Shown here: one piece after another, positions 33,394 to 45,300 of the stretch | Layout: every line of letters starts with the position of its first letter | How positions within the stretch are numbered: the first letter of the stretch is position 1 | Assembly (NCBI GenBank): GCA_009869945.1 | Contig: WIXG01000337.1 | Span: 1 to 64,000, forward strand | Direction: 5' to 3' | Origin: Mesaphorura yosii | Lineage: Eukaryota; Arthropoda; Collembola; Poduromorpha; Tullbergiidae | DNA: 64,000 bases | Notes under the pieces: model-generated | The model's database searches: none | What the model was told of the DNA's origin: nothing | What the model saw: the letters and a program-made list of their open reading frames with translations, nothing else | Position numbers and translations under genes: made by a program

Positions 33394-36300
33394 TTGGTTC
33401 AATATTTTGGCTTTGACTTTCGCATGCCTTTGTGATATTTTTGACAATCTGTGAACTGTGACGTGACACTGACGACGACGGCGTGCTCGTTGTCTCAGTC
33501 TGCGTCTCGTACATTGTCCTTGCTTTATTCGTGTGCTTCGTTGTTCGCGTTTGACAGAAACTTTAAATTCCTCCTTTCTTTCAATTCAAACAGAAGAATT
33601 TTATTGTACTTTTACGTGTTACGTATACGCGGTACGTACGGCTAGGAAAACTTTTGCAAGGTAGCCCGACGCCGGATGTAGGTCAATATTCCCAACTACC
33701 GTCTACAGCCACCGTACACATTTCCTTCGGCCAAAATTCTCTCTGCTGCCTTCTTGGGCCTGTGAGCCGTTTTACGTCGCCCGAAATCAAATCAAGACGT
33801 ACGGCACGAGGCACACCGGCGCGGGTAGACTGCTGCAAGTCGAAGAAGCGATCGCGCGTGAGGAATAAAAGGAGTGAAAAGTTGGTCTGATCACTTTTTA
33901 GTTTCTTCCCAGCTTGCACTTTTCCGTTTGCAATTTTTCTCCGTTTCTCCTTCTCCAGCATACATTGATTTTGTGCTGTCGCCGTGCCGTGGCCGTGCGT
34001 GTGCGTTGTCACAGTGTAAACAAAGGCAGTCAACTCAAGCCAGTACACAAATAAAATACGTTGGCCACGAGTACTACTGAAAATTGCTACGCTGGAGGGA
34101 TTATTTGTGCTGAGGAATTCAATTCGTACTGCGGATAACAATCGACTCGACTACACGACAGGACGTTATTGAGCCTGATTACCGGCTACGTTTCTTCATT
34201 ACTCATTCCTATTGTTCGTGTCCAGTCGGAGTCAGGATCCACAAACCACGATCTGGACGAGACCTTTGAATTCAGAGCGTGGTGGTTTGGTTTTGAATTG
34301 AATCCTGAATTGTCTGGTCCATGCGTCCATGAAGACCCATGTCCCTTGACATGGAGGATGGACTAATGATGCTTGGCTAAGCATATTTTCTGGACAAAGG
34401 AATTTATCATTGCTCACTGGCCTGGGCCGCCTGCCTGGCTGCCTGGTTAAGTATAAGTTTGGTTTTGGTTTCCGTTGTGGGCTCCGGTCATTGTTTGTTT
34501 GCTCTGTTCTGGGTTTTGTTATTTTGCCTGCAGTGGCAATTAAATGGGCTTCGGGGTATTTACTTGGTCAGCCAGGATTTTGGGTCCACAACAAAAGTAA
34601 AAGCAATAGCAACGCAGCTCTCATCAGGCGAGCTAATTTTGTATAGGGCATCAATTCTCTAATTTTCATGCAAAAATTGCGAAAATGTCACTTTTGGAGA
34701 AGCAGTAGAACTTTGGTGCTATCAAAATCATGAAGAAAGTGACGTCGACAGTGGTTTCGAGCATCGCCTTGAGAATTGAGGTGAAAAATGAGAGCTGTGG
34801 AGGAAGAAAAGAAAGCAATGGGGCGCAAAGAAATCAAGTTTGATATTTTATAACGAATGTCAAAACTCTTTACTTCACGGCCCTGAAAGGCATGGACACG
34901 AAAAGAAAAGGTAGTCGCCGTCGTGTCATTGCGTAGCCTTCGCCTTTCATAATTCCTTTATTATTGCATCACGGTGGTTATTATATTATTTTTTGAGTCT
35001 CACAGTTTCAAATGACAAGCCAAGCCACGGCCGACCGAGTTTGACTACAATTGTCGGTGAAAATTCACTTCTATTCATCCCCGTCAAAAAAAAACTTAAA
35101 ACCAAGTTCTTGGCGCACAATAAAGAACATGAATGAAGTCTTCTCTTCTCGTCAAGCCATAGGCTGTCCGTCCAAGTTTATGTAGCGGACGTTCGTGCAA
35201 TGCCAACGTGTAACATGACGCTGGAGTCGAATCAAAGGAGTCCAGCTCAAATTGTAAAAGTGTAACGAAAGTATGTTACAATTCATCTTTGTAATCTCCT
35301 CGTGACTGCGACAGCGAGCGCAACTCGGAAATAAAATAGGACTAGTCATTAAATGCCCGACACATTATTGCCTTTGCTTGCCGTGGAAATGTCCCCAAGC
35401 CAATCTACAAGCTCCTTTCTTTTTGCTTTTACTTACCTCATGGTCATGTTGCCATCGTGGCATTCTATCACGTCCAGACGACGAACGCGCGGCGAAAGTG
35501 CTGTGTCAGTCATTTATACTTTATAAAAATGAATTACGGCATATCACAAGCAGAAAAGGCTCAATGCGCGTCGAGTCACTGAGTAAGTGAAAGCATGTGA
35601 AATGCGAATGGGCAATAATCACGACTCGCGAGCACCGCCAGCTTAATGATCACGACGATCTGCCGTCATAAAAATAAAACCATTACACGCGTAATGGCAA
35701 TGGCGTACTGTGAAGTGAATCGGTCCTCAATCTGGGACAAGAATAGATTGAAAGACTTCCCATTTTTCTTCAACCACGCGCGAAAGCGCGCGAGGCTCGT
35801 AGCAGAAGTCTCAATTAGTAGAAGAGCTTCTAATCTTTGAGTACAAATACCCGATTGTCCACATTTACGTTGCATAAATTCGTAAATGCCATGGCCGCGA
35901 GTCACGACTGCAACTCCCTGAGTACGGAATTCATTGTTGCGGAGCGGTTTATGAGCACGAGCGCGACGTCTGCAATTTATATGCCTCTGCCATTCTTGAA
36001 ACGAAACCACTTTGTCTGCCCTTGCTGAGGGATTTGATGCCTAGCTTTCGCTTAGTGTGCTCGGGCTCAGGTTGGTTTGAGCTCGGTTTATTGGCTTTGG
36101 TTCCTTTCTTTGTGCCTGGTTTGAATTTCATGCTACTGCGATACGGCAGCACAGCGCAATACAATGCAGTACAATGGAGAAGGAAAGGAAAGGTATCTCT
36201 TGAGTGCCTTGAGCCCCTTGACGCGACCGACCAAATATCACTTGTCCCACTTTCCTGGAACAATCAACCTTTACTACACTTTACATTTACTTTACATTTA

Positions 36301-39249
36301 CATTCCCATCCTTGTGCTTGATTTTCATTTGATCTGGCTTAGCTTGGCCTGACTTGACTTGGCTTGGCCCAGAATGCCAGAATACCTCAGGAAAAGCCAA
36401 ATGCGAACGGCTTCCATGAAATGGCAATTCAATTGTAAAATGTACATATTGCCTACATTTTTCCAAGAAGTGTATTAGCGGTCTCTTTGCACTTTTTCCA
36501 CTCACACCTTTGTCTGCACTGCTTTGCTCTCTTTCTCTTCTTATCCTCGAGTGAGCCTTGCGAAAACGCGGCACAAATCGCAAAGGTGCCCAGCGAATGC
36601 TCACGCAAATGGCGACGCAATCCACAATCCGAAATTGTACTCTTTCGCTTTCCCTCTTTACACAACTTGTCATCCATTTCAAGTTGAGCGGAAAATTGAA
36701 AAATGATTACAAAATCGATAGCGAGGTGATCTGAACGAGCAACCAACCTGGACTCGAGAATCCACGGCACAATACAATTTTACGCCCGTTTTGCGTGGGC
36801 GAGGCGAAGGAGAAAATAGACTCATCTTCGAGTGAGTCAACACGGTAAATCTATTGCCGGGTTTATTCTGGTTGACGCCACGTCGCCGTCGAACCCGGAT
36901 TCCTGGCTGGATTCGGATTCAATTCCGTTTCATATTTGTCTGTCTAATTTCAGGATCAGAGAGTCGGCAGTTCGTACACCGGAAAATACATAATTGAAGT
37001 CATTCGATTCAATTAAGGGTGAAATATTGGGGCCTGTGTCCATTTTGCTGCAGTGCAGTGCGCGCCGTGAGCCGTGTACGTGAGTGTACGACGCGACCGG
37101 CTGGATTGGTGAATAGTGAATTGTTCTTTTCTTGTCCCTTTTTACAGTACATTGCGTTGCGTGTGCTTTTTAATATGATACAACACTCGTAAATTAACAT
37201 GTGACACTATTTCTATTGCGATGGGCTCGCAAGTCGCAATCGTTTAATTTGCATTATTGACGGCAAGCAGCCGCAACAGGAAGCCATTTTAATTGGATTG
37301 AGTCACATTTGTCAGTGATGAATGGCTGAAAACGAAACTTAACTGAAAATAGGAAGCACGAAGTCGAAGTCGAAGGATCAAATGACAAATGACGTGGCTT
37401 GGCACTCGACTTCAATAATCCTAAATAAAATACGCATACGCGCACGCACGCACGATAATAAAATCGAAATTTACTGCGGAGAAATAAGAATAGAATTGCC
37501 AAGCAATAGAAATGAATTTAAAACAGGTCGTTACGAAAATAGAAGCTCGTAATTTAAAAATTTCATAAATAACGCATAGTGTAATGCAAGGTTCTCCTTC
37601 TCTTTTCAATAATCGCGGGTCGAGCTCCTTCTACCCGCGTTACTGAGGCCATAAATTGCAAATTGCGAGCTTGCGGCCAATGGCCGCTGGCCAGCGGAAT
37701 GTATTCCCAATAAAAATCGTTTAGCCGTAACCGTCTTACATTGGGTCAGATTATTATGAACCCAAATCTAAATTTAGTGATCCGCATGGCTCATGGCTCA
37801 TGTAACGTGCCGTGCCATGCTGCTGCGTATCTCATAAAATAAACGATTTGGTGCTCAAAATGGAGTATAAAATGCTCACGCGGAAGGAAATGAAGGGGAA
37901 AATACTTTAGAGAGACATTTCACTTTCTCTCGCTGGCGCTAGCTGAACTGCTTTAAAATTGTGTACGCGTAGGCGTAGTACATCGGCCATGTATTTTCTA
38001 TTTGGGGGCCGCGGGCAAGGATATGCGGCCTGTGGTCATCTCGGTCTCAATCTCGAACCATGCATCATCCTGATAGACGATATAAGATCACGATGCACGT
38101 AATTTAACTGTAACATCACGTTTTGGAATTGCATTTATACTTTGTGCTACGAATTCCGAGTTCACAGTTCACAAAATGCACAAATCCTGACGCTGACGCA
38201 GCAAAGAAAAAATAATTCCAGTCAGCTCTTTAATGAGGTCTTATGCATCAACGAGCTGCGAAAACGAACGAAACCGAGAAAATGAATTCTTTCACCCAAC
38301 ACGGACACAAATTTTTGAATTGTGCACCACCAGGTTCAATTTTCCTGAAAAGGAAAGGAAGAAAAGGAAGGATAATCTATTGCACTTTATAATGCGGATG
38401 CCGCCGTGGCGATGGTGGCCGTAATGACTCTCTCCACTTCCTGCTCCTGCCCAAAATGGAGTTGGATCCTCTCTCCTCATCCGTGCAGACGTCGGACGTA
38501 TATTTTATAATCAGGGAGCAGACAACTTTTTTTTTCCACCAGGCAAAATAGCAACCTACTTTCTCAAAAGAAGTGCGGAGCTCACAATGCTCAAAAGCAC
38601 ACGCTTCTGCTGTACATTTCACATATTTTCTATTGCTTTATGCTCTGTCGAGAAAAATCGTTCTTGTTTTCTTCGGCGGCCAAGATGAGAGGGCCGCCGC
38701 GGCTGCGGCTGGCTGGCTGAAGGAAAGAATATTGAATTTTGATCTGACAGAAAGAAACGCACGCCAGCCAGAAGCCAGAAACCCAGACTGGAAATTAGAA
38801 TACTCGACTTGACTTGAAGGAAGACCAACGAACACTCGCTCAGTTTTTTGAATTTTGACAATATTGCTTGTGCGTTTCTTAAGAGCATAATTTAATCAAG
38901 AGTCGCAGCCCCGCGTTCGTCTTGCTCTAGTCGTCGCGTAATGATAATATAAATTGGTTTTTGCTTCCAGTCCTCTGCCTTTGGCTTTGGCCTGGATTCC
39001 GACTTTGGCTGTGGCACTGCTTGGCATGGTGGCGTGAAATTTGAAAGCATAATTACTGCGATCACGGCATAATCGAGGCGTATGACACGAGACATGGTGC
39101 CTTAATACCAGGACCACGATTCACTTTGACATTTGACTTGAGTGCTGGCGCGGACGCAGTTGATTTAATTATGTCCCGCGTCTCTCGCGTTTCGCTTTCG
39201 CGTTTGACTGCCTATTTTCTAATCAAACTTTTTTCATTTATTTTTGCAG

Positions 39250-39340
39250 GACGACAGGGCAGTCATCGAGTCTGACCCAATTCTGAAATGTGAAAGTAAA
39301 ACTGGTTTGAACCTCCGAAAGTGAAACCAGCAGTTGAGGA
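39250..39340 (+). promoter_or_regulatory. dpr 5' UTR part of exon, with start-stop uORF
   Basis: The exon begins after a textbook acceptor (pyrimidine tract, TTTTTGCAG at 39249). The only ATG before the coding start is at 39288-39290, followed at once by TGA (39291-39293), making a minimal start-stop upstream frame about 47 nt before the main start. Such elements can stall ribosomes; regulation here is inference. Confidence 0.6.
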
Positions 39341-42300
39341 ATGGCAGCCCTCTTCGAGAAAGTCGGCGGCCACCATCACCAGCATCAATTCTACCTCGGA
39401 CCCGGACCTTCGCCCAGTGTTTGGTCGATGGGGTCATCGCCATTGCCATTGCCCAGGTGGATCAGCATCAGCCCGTTCATCCACTGCCTCGTCCTGCTCC
39501 TCCTCTCAAATCACGGTGAGTTTTTGTACCATGCGTTTTGTCGGTCCATGGAAGCCTGCTCGGATAAATTAAGACACGCGACGCGAGGAGCGTTTCAAAT
39601 CAGTGGAATTGAGATGATGACACGGTTGGTTGAAGAGTCGTAGCTTATCATTGCATTCTACTGGAAGGGAGAAGTAGAAAGTAGAAAGCAAAATGCAAAG
39701 GAAAGTCAAAGGCCAATGTGAAACCACATAATTACTAAATTTGAATTGGTTCATTAATTCGGGAAACGACTGGCTTCTATCATGATGAGAAACTATCTCC
39801 CGAATTCTAATGAGGGCTCTCCATTAATCACGATAGCACGGGCACTACGCGACTTTTCCTGGCACGGCGCACGGCTCTTTGCCTTGTTAACGTGAGTAAT
39901 CTGCCACTGCCACGTCGATGCTGATGCCGAACATGTGTCCTTGTTAATGGTGCCGAACTGGAGCCATAAATTCCGAGAACAAGATTCTTCTTTTTCTTAC
40001 CCGTTTTGCCGTTTTACAGCCTTTCTTTAATTGTCTTACCACGCCGCGCACTCCAGACTTCATTTCACCAATAAATTTCCCTCGCCATTCATTTCCCGTG
40101 CAGACGCGAACCACGTTTAATATTTCATTCTACGACGGCAATATTTCATCAAAGAAATTCATACATTCAAATTTTGCTCTGCCATTGTGCGCTGCGGAGG
40201 CCCGACTTGTCTTTTGATAGCTTCTCGGAATAAAATTCAAATTTTTGAAGTCTTTAACTTTGCCTTGACTGCCTTGCACTGTGACATGGCTTTTGGCTTG
40301 GCTTGGCTTGGCGTGGCTTGGCGTTTTAATTAACTTTTACCGTGAACGCTTACTCGCGCACGTTTTTGTTCCGCGGTGCTCTGCAACTGACAACTTGCAT
40401 AATTTCTGGGAAATTAATTGAGTAATAAATTTAATATTTTTGTACGCCACTATCATGGTAAATTCTGCCATCGCCTCGACCGACTTTTACTTTCGCATGT
40501 GCCCTTGTGAAAGCGAGTGCGAAATATGAAACAAAAATATTGGTTTTGCTTTGCATTTCGCGATAAGGCGGTTGTAATTTTAACCCACATTTGCGTTAGA
40601 ATGGAGAACAACGCCAACGACGCCAAAAATCGAAGCGAATTTAAAGTGTACTGTTATTGCTCTGCTTTTGCCTTGCTGTGGGTGTGGACGTCAAGATAAG
40701 ACACAAGATACTTTCTTTTCTTTCTGCCAAGAGAAAAGAAAGAACACTCTTCTGTTCTCTGCGTTGCCCTGCCCTGCATGTCCTCTTGAATTTCCACATC
40801 TACATATGCATGGCTTCGAGATTAGGCCGCCGCTGAAGCAGGAATCTCGAGTATGCAGTGGGAAATGCTCTTGCAATGTGTGATACATGAAAATACACGT
40901 GGAGTGAGCCAAAAGTGAAAGTGGAGAAAGCAGAAGCAGGCTCAGGCCTCGAACAATGGGACGAGTGCGTGGTACTTACGGTACTCTACAATTTTTGGGT
41001 GCACTTTCTTCTTTCTCTTTTGTGTCTTGTCTTGCGAGAGTAAACGCAAAAGCAAACGTAGCGCGAAGCAAACGTGGAGGCAAGGCGCATAATGGAAAAA
41101 TGCGAAATGCCGCGTGTGCATAATGCAAAGCGTAATGCGTAACGTGTTTCGTTCTTCGTTCTTCGTGACCACAAATTCGGCCGGAGTGCGTAACGCGTGA
41201 GTTTTTCATTCAGACGCGAATTGCGCAACGCAAATACGAATTCCGGTCTTAATGCGTGCCGCGTGGCGTACGCATTCCTGAGGACATTTGCTTTTGCCTT
41301 TCTTACCTTGCCTTCCTTGCTGGCGGTGGTGGTGGTTTTAATTTGAATTGTACGCTGACACGCATGCACCTCCACCACCAGCCATGGTGAAAGTGCAGCC
41401 GTAGTGTGAATAGAATAGAAATAGAATTGTGGGAGTTTCTTTGATCTCCTATTCTCATATTCGCGTATCTTTTCTCTGATCTTAAGTAAAGAGGCTCGTA
41501 GATCGTGAATTCGTGGATCGTGCACATTTCTATTTATATTTTTTTTTGGCAAATGCACCCAAAACGCCATGCCACGCCAAGCCAAGCTCGAACAACGCGT
41601 TCGGCGTATAGCGTAATTGTATTGTACTTTTCTTCCGCCGCGCCGCGTGCCGGGATATGAACTTTCTCTTTGTGCTTTGCATACGCACAGGCAGGATATG
41701 AAATGTAATTCTAACCTGGTATAGCAGTGAAAGGCAGCATTGAAATAAATTAGACTTTACCTTTTATAGAGTACAACTACGACTACAACCAGACTACGAT
41801 TGTATGAATGATAATGTGATTTGGGTAAAGTAAATACACACTGCACTCGGGAACAAACCGAACTTTCCTGGAGAAATGAGTCTTGCTTTCTGAGTTTTGC
41901 TGTTGGCATACGTATATTGCTGAGTACTATGTAGTCGAACTTTCCTTCCCCGCCTGGAAAGCAAAGAAAGACAATTGCGGCCGCGGCCGTGGTCGTAATG
42001 CCAAATGCCATTTGTTATTACTCCACCGCTGCTGCATTCTGCGAATTACGTCAGCCAGGCATCCCGTTTGAGCCGTTTACCGTTTGCAAACAACCAACAA
42101 GAATTTGAAGTCTTTCTCTTGGCGTGCCCACGATGCTTGTCCGACCCCGGCCTGAGCTTTAGGTTTCTAGGCCCTTTTCTAGGCTGGTTTGGCTTGGCTC
42201 GCTGGCACTCCGCCGAACATTATTAGATTAAGTATTCACTTTTTTATTTTATTATTCTCAATTCACATTTCCCAAATTCCGACCCAGACTCAGGCTCGGC

Positions 42301-45300
42301 CCGGGCGTGGGTATTTTACGACCTGCTCTCGCTCGTACTCTTTCCAGTGCTGTAATGCAATGTGCTGCATTGGCCGGGCTTAGGGTTCGATTTGGATTTA
42401 AGAACTCTTTGATCAGATCAATGAATTTGACCGCCTGTACTTGTATTTTGCAGGAATGCCCCAGAAAGTGAACGGCCAGCAACAGCAGGGCAATTCAGCG
42501 GCGTCCGCGGTGGCGGCGGCAAACACGAATTCGAATTCCATGTCCAACTCCAACTTCAGCTACGGTCTTCATAGTCATAACTCAACAGCAGCGGCAGCAA
42601 ATAACTTTCTAAACAATGCAAACCAGCAACAGCAACAACACCAACTACAGCAACTCCAGCAGCACGCGGCCTACTCTGCCCAGCAGCAGTACGCCAGTTT
42701 CGAGGAGCTTCAGAAGCTGGCCGAGAATCCATTCGAAAATAATACGAGCATCAACGTTACTGTTCCCTTGGGTGACTCTGCCTTTCTACGCTGTAAAGTA
42801 CGGAATTTAGGAGAAAGATCGGTAAGTTGCCCGCCTGCTTGACTGCGGCCTTTTCTTTTTCGACAGTACCTCCGTACACTTTATTATTATTACCATTACG
42901 GTTATGTATTTCTTGTTTGCATTTAAATGAGATGAGCCGATTCGATCGGCTCGACGCGACGAAGCGACTCAGGCCGGACGCGAGGCAAATATTTGCAATG
43001 AGCCCCTTTTCTATTCTTTTCCCATGCGAGTGCGAATGGCGAATACGATAGTATTTACATAATATTATTAATATTATTATCATTACACATGCATAAATAT
43101 TATTTCGCGAAGGACAAAAGCAACGGCCGGCTAACTTCGTCTTTCCAGTCATCCAGGCTGGAAGTCTCTAAAATTTTACTTTCGTCTATTCATTTCCAAC
43201 AATTTGGATGCTCGCTGCCGTACGCGTCTAACCCACATTTTAAAATGCTAGGACCCGTAACCCGTTTCTTTCATCAACTTTCACATTTCTCCACGACCAT
43301 TCTGGATAAAGACATCGTACGCGTTCCGTTCCCGTATGAGTGCAAGAACGAGACGAGGATGACGATGAAGATGGCCATGTTATATAACATTAATGGTATT
43401 TTTTCACCGTGACTGAGGCTGCAGCATTCCAAAGCAAATGCCCAATTTCGTTTTAGTAAACTTGTGGGAATTCTGCATGCATACTTTTAAATGTAGGGCA
43501 GGCTCAAGCCGAAACCGGGCTATGGCCAGGCCATGGAAGGCACAGGGCGCAGAGCGCAAGAATGAATTGTGAAATCTGAAAAGCGTCATCTCATCATCTC
43601 CATCCGTATCCGTATCAATGGCCCGTCCGCCCGTCTGACGCATAAATGAAAATTGCGCGAGGTAAATGGTAAAACGGCAACAGCGATGGTTTGGCTGGTT
43701 CGAGTCAGAGACCGTGTACGTGTTCCAGAGATGCCTTTCAAAAGTCAAGTTAAGGCAGAAGCTGTATAACAGCAGCAGAATTGATGCGGGTTGGGACATT
43801 TCATCATCCCAACCAAGTCAGTATCCTCATCGTCGTTCTCATCGTGCCCATAATAATAAAAAATTGCTGATGTGTTTTCACCCGACAAACGTACGGCTGT
43901 ACGGCTAGGCCTCTGCCTGGAGTAAAAACCAGACGAATTCACGACCGCCACGAATGCGAATTGCGAATGCTTTGTGCGCTTAATACCGCAGTTAAAAATT
44001 CTATAGCGTTTATTTCCCAAAAGATTCCTTTCCATATTACCGAGCTTGTAATAGCAGCAGCAGCTCAGTCGTAATCTTTCTCTTTATTAGTATGTTCGTA
44101 TTCGTATTCGTAGGCGTTTTGGCGTGGGTTAATAATTCATTTCAAGACATTGCATGCGGTAAGCTCAAACTGGAGCTGCATTAATGTGTCACTGTTCATA
44201 ACGTTATGAATATGCTGAAGGGTTTTTGTCCCAGTTCCTAGTTTAGTCTGAATATTCGCATTTCTCGAATCCCATCATTTAATCCACATCCGCACATGCT
44301 GGGATTAAGTGCAGAGGCTGACCACAAAGCACGAATTAGAAACAAAGCAACCGAACGAGCACTTTCCAGCAGTATTCCAGTGGAAAAACAGCAGCAGAAG
44401 TAGCATTATTGGCAGTTTTAAATTTTACATTTCATAAACAGGCAGGCAGGGATTGTATTACAAAATTCATATACTCGTTTTGCTCTTTGCTGCCCGAAAC
44501 CATACAAAATCACGTTCTGACGTTCTCGCTCGTCCTTGTGCTTCATTTCATCGAATTTTGAATTTGAGTGAGTGCCGTCGCAGTGCCCGAACAGAGAAGT
44601 GAATTTCGTGAATTTGGGGCATTTGAAGCCCGTCCGCTCGGGCGGAGCGGCGCTCGGTTTTTGTTGGTAGTGCAATGCTGAAACTGAAACAAATTCAGAC
44701 AATTTCAGTTTTACGGATGTAGTTGCGTAGCTCAACAACTCATCATTCAGTGCCTGCCTAGCCTGGCTGTTTTTCTACTTGTGTAGACTGCAAGACTACT
44801 TTTCACTACTTTCCGAGTCTCTTTGATGTTCCAAGTTTCAACAGCTCCACGTCTGCTTTGCTCTCGTCTCATCCTCGTCTCCTTTAACATGAATACATTT
44901 CATTATCCCTTTGAACTTAAACTCCTGGTCGTCGTGCTCGTGCTGACGCTGAATTCGAGCATGGCATGCCAGGCTGAAGGCTTCTCCTGAGGTGGAGTCT
45001 GCTAGAGTTTTCAGTTCTATCACAATGCAGGCAGGGAATGCAGACTTGAAGACGGCAAGAGGCCGTAAAGGCTTGTTAATAAATACGCGTTATTAATGGT
45101 GAAGTGAAGAGAATTTTCTTAATTTCGCATTTCGCGCTTAGCCAGTCGTGTCGTTTTTCTTCAGTATTCACTGTTCGTTCATCCCGTCCCACGTTGAACT
45201 AATCCGCACCCGCGCGCGTGCTGGAGTTGAACATCCTGGCTCGGCTGCCTGGCGTGTGACGTGTCGACGCGTGCGAATCCACCATAAATTCTTTGCTTTA

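Larger units (their letters stand above)
16104..39249. other. 23-kb gene desert, likely dpr 5' region and Mesh1 promoter
   Basis: No exon of a recognisable protein could be found on either strand. Open frames up to about 160 codons occur but are low-complexity, overlap on both strands and follow short repeats. The first few hundred bases should contain the Mesh1 5' UTR and promoter. Because the first coding exon of dpr begins right after a strong acceptor at 39249, at least one noncoding dpr exon and its promoter should lie in this stretch. The best-looking lone donor is AAAG|GTAAGA at 26399/26400. The sequence is rich in scattered five-base direct repeats, CA/GA-rich patches and CpG-containing palindromic words. 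Confidence 0.5.

Noticed and set aside
33683-34141. 152-codon minus-strand frame as a gene
   Set aside because: Mixed-quality translation with no domain; only the GC-rich end was kept as a minor finding.
40986-41585. 199-codon minus-strand frame in dpr intron 1
   Set aside because: The translation is dominated by repeated YALR/RNAYATRHALRP-like words produced by tandem GCGTAATGCGTA-type DNA repeats. There is no domain and no splice support.
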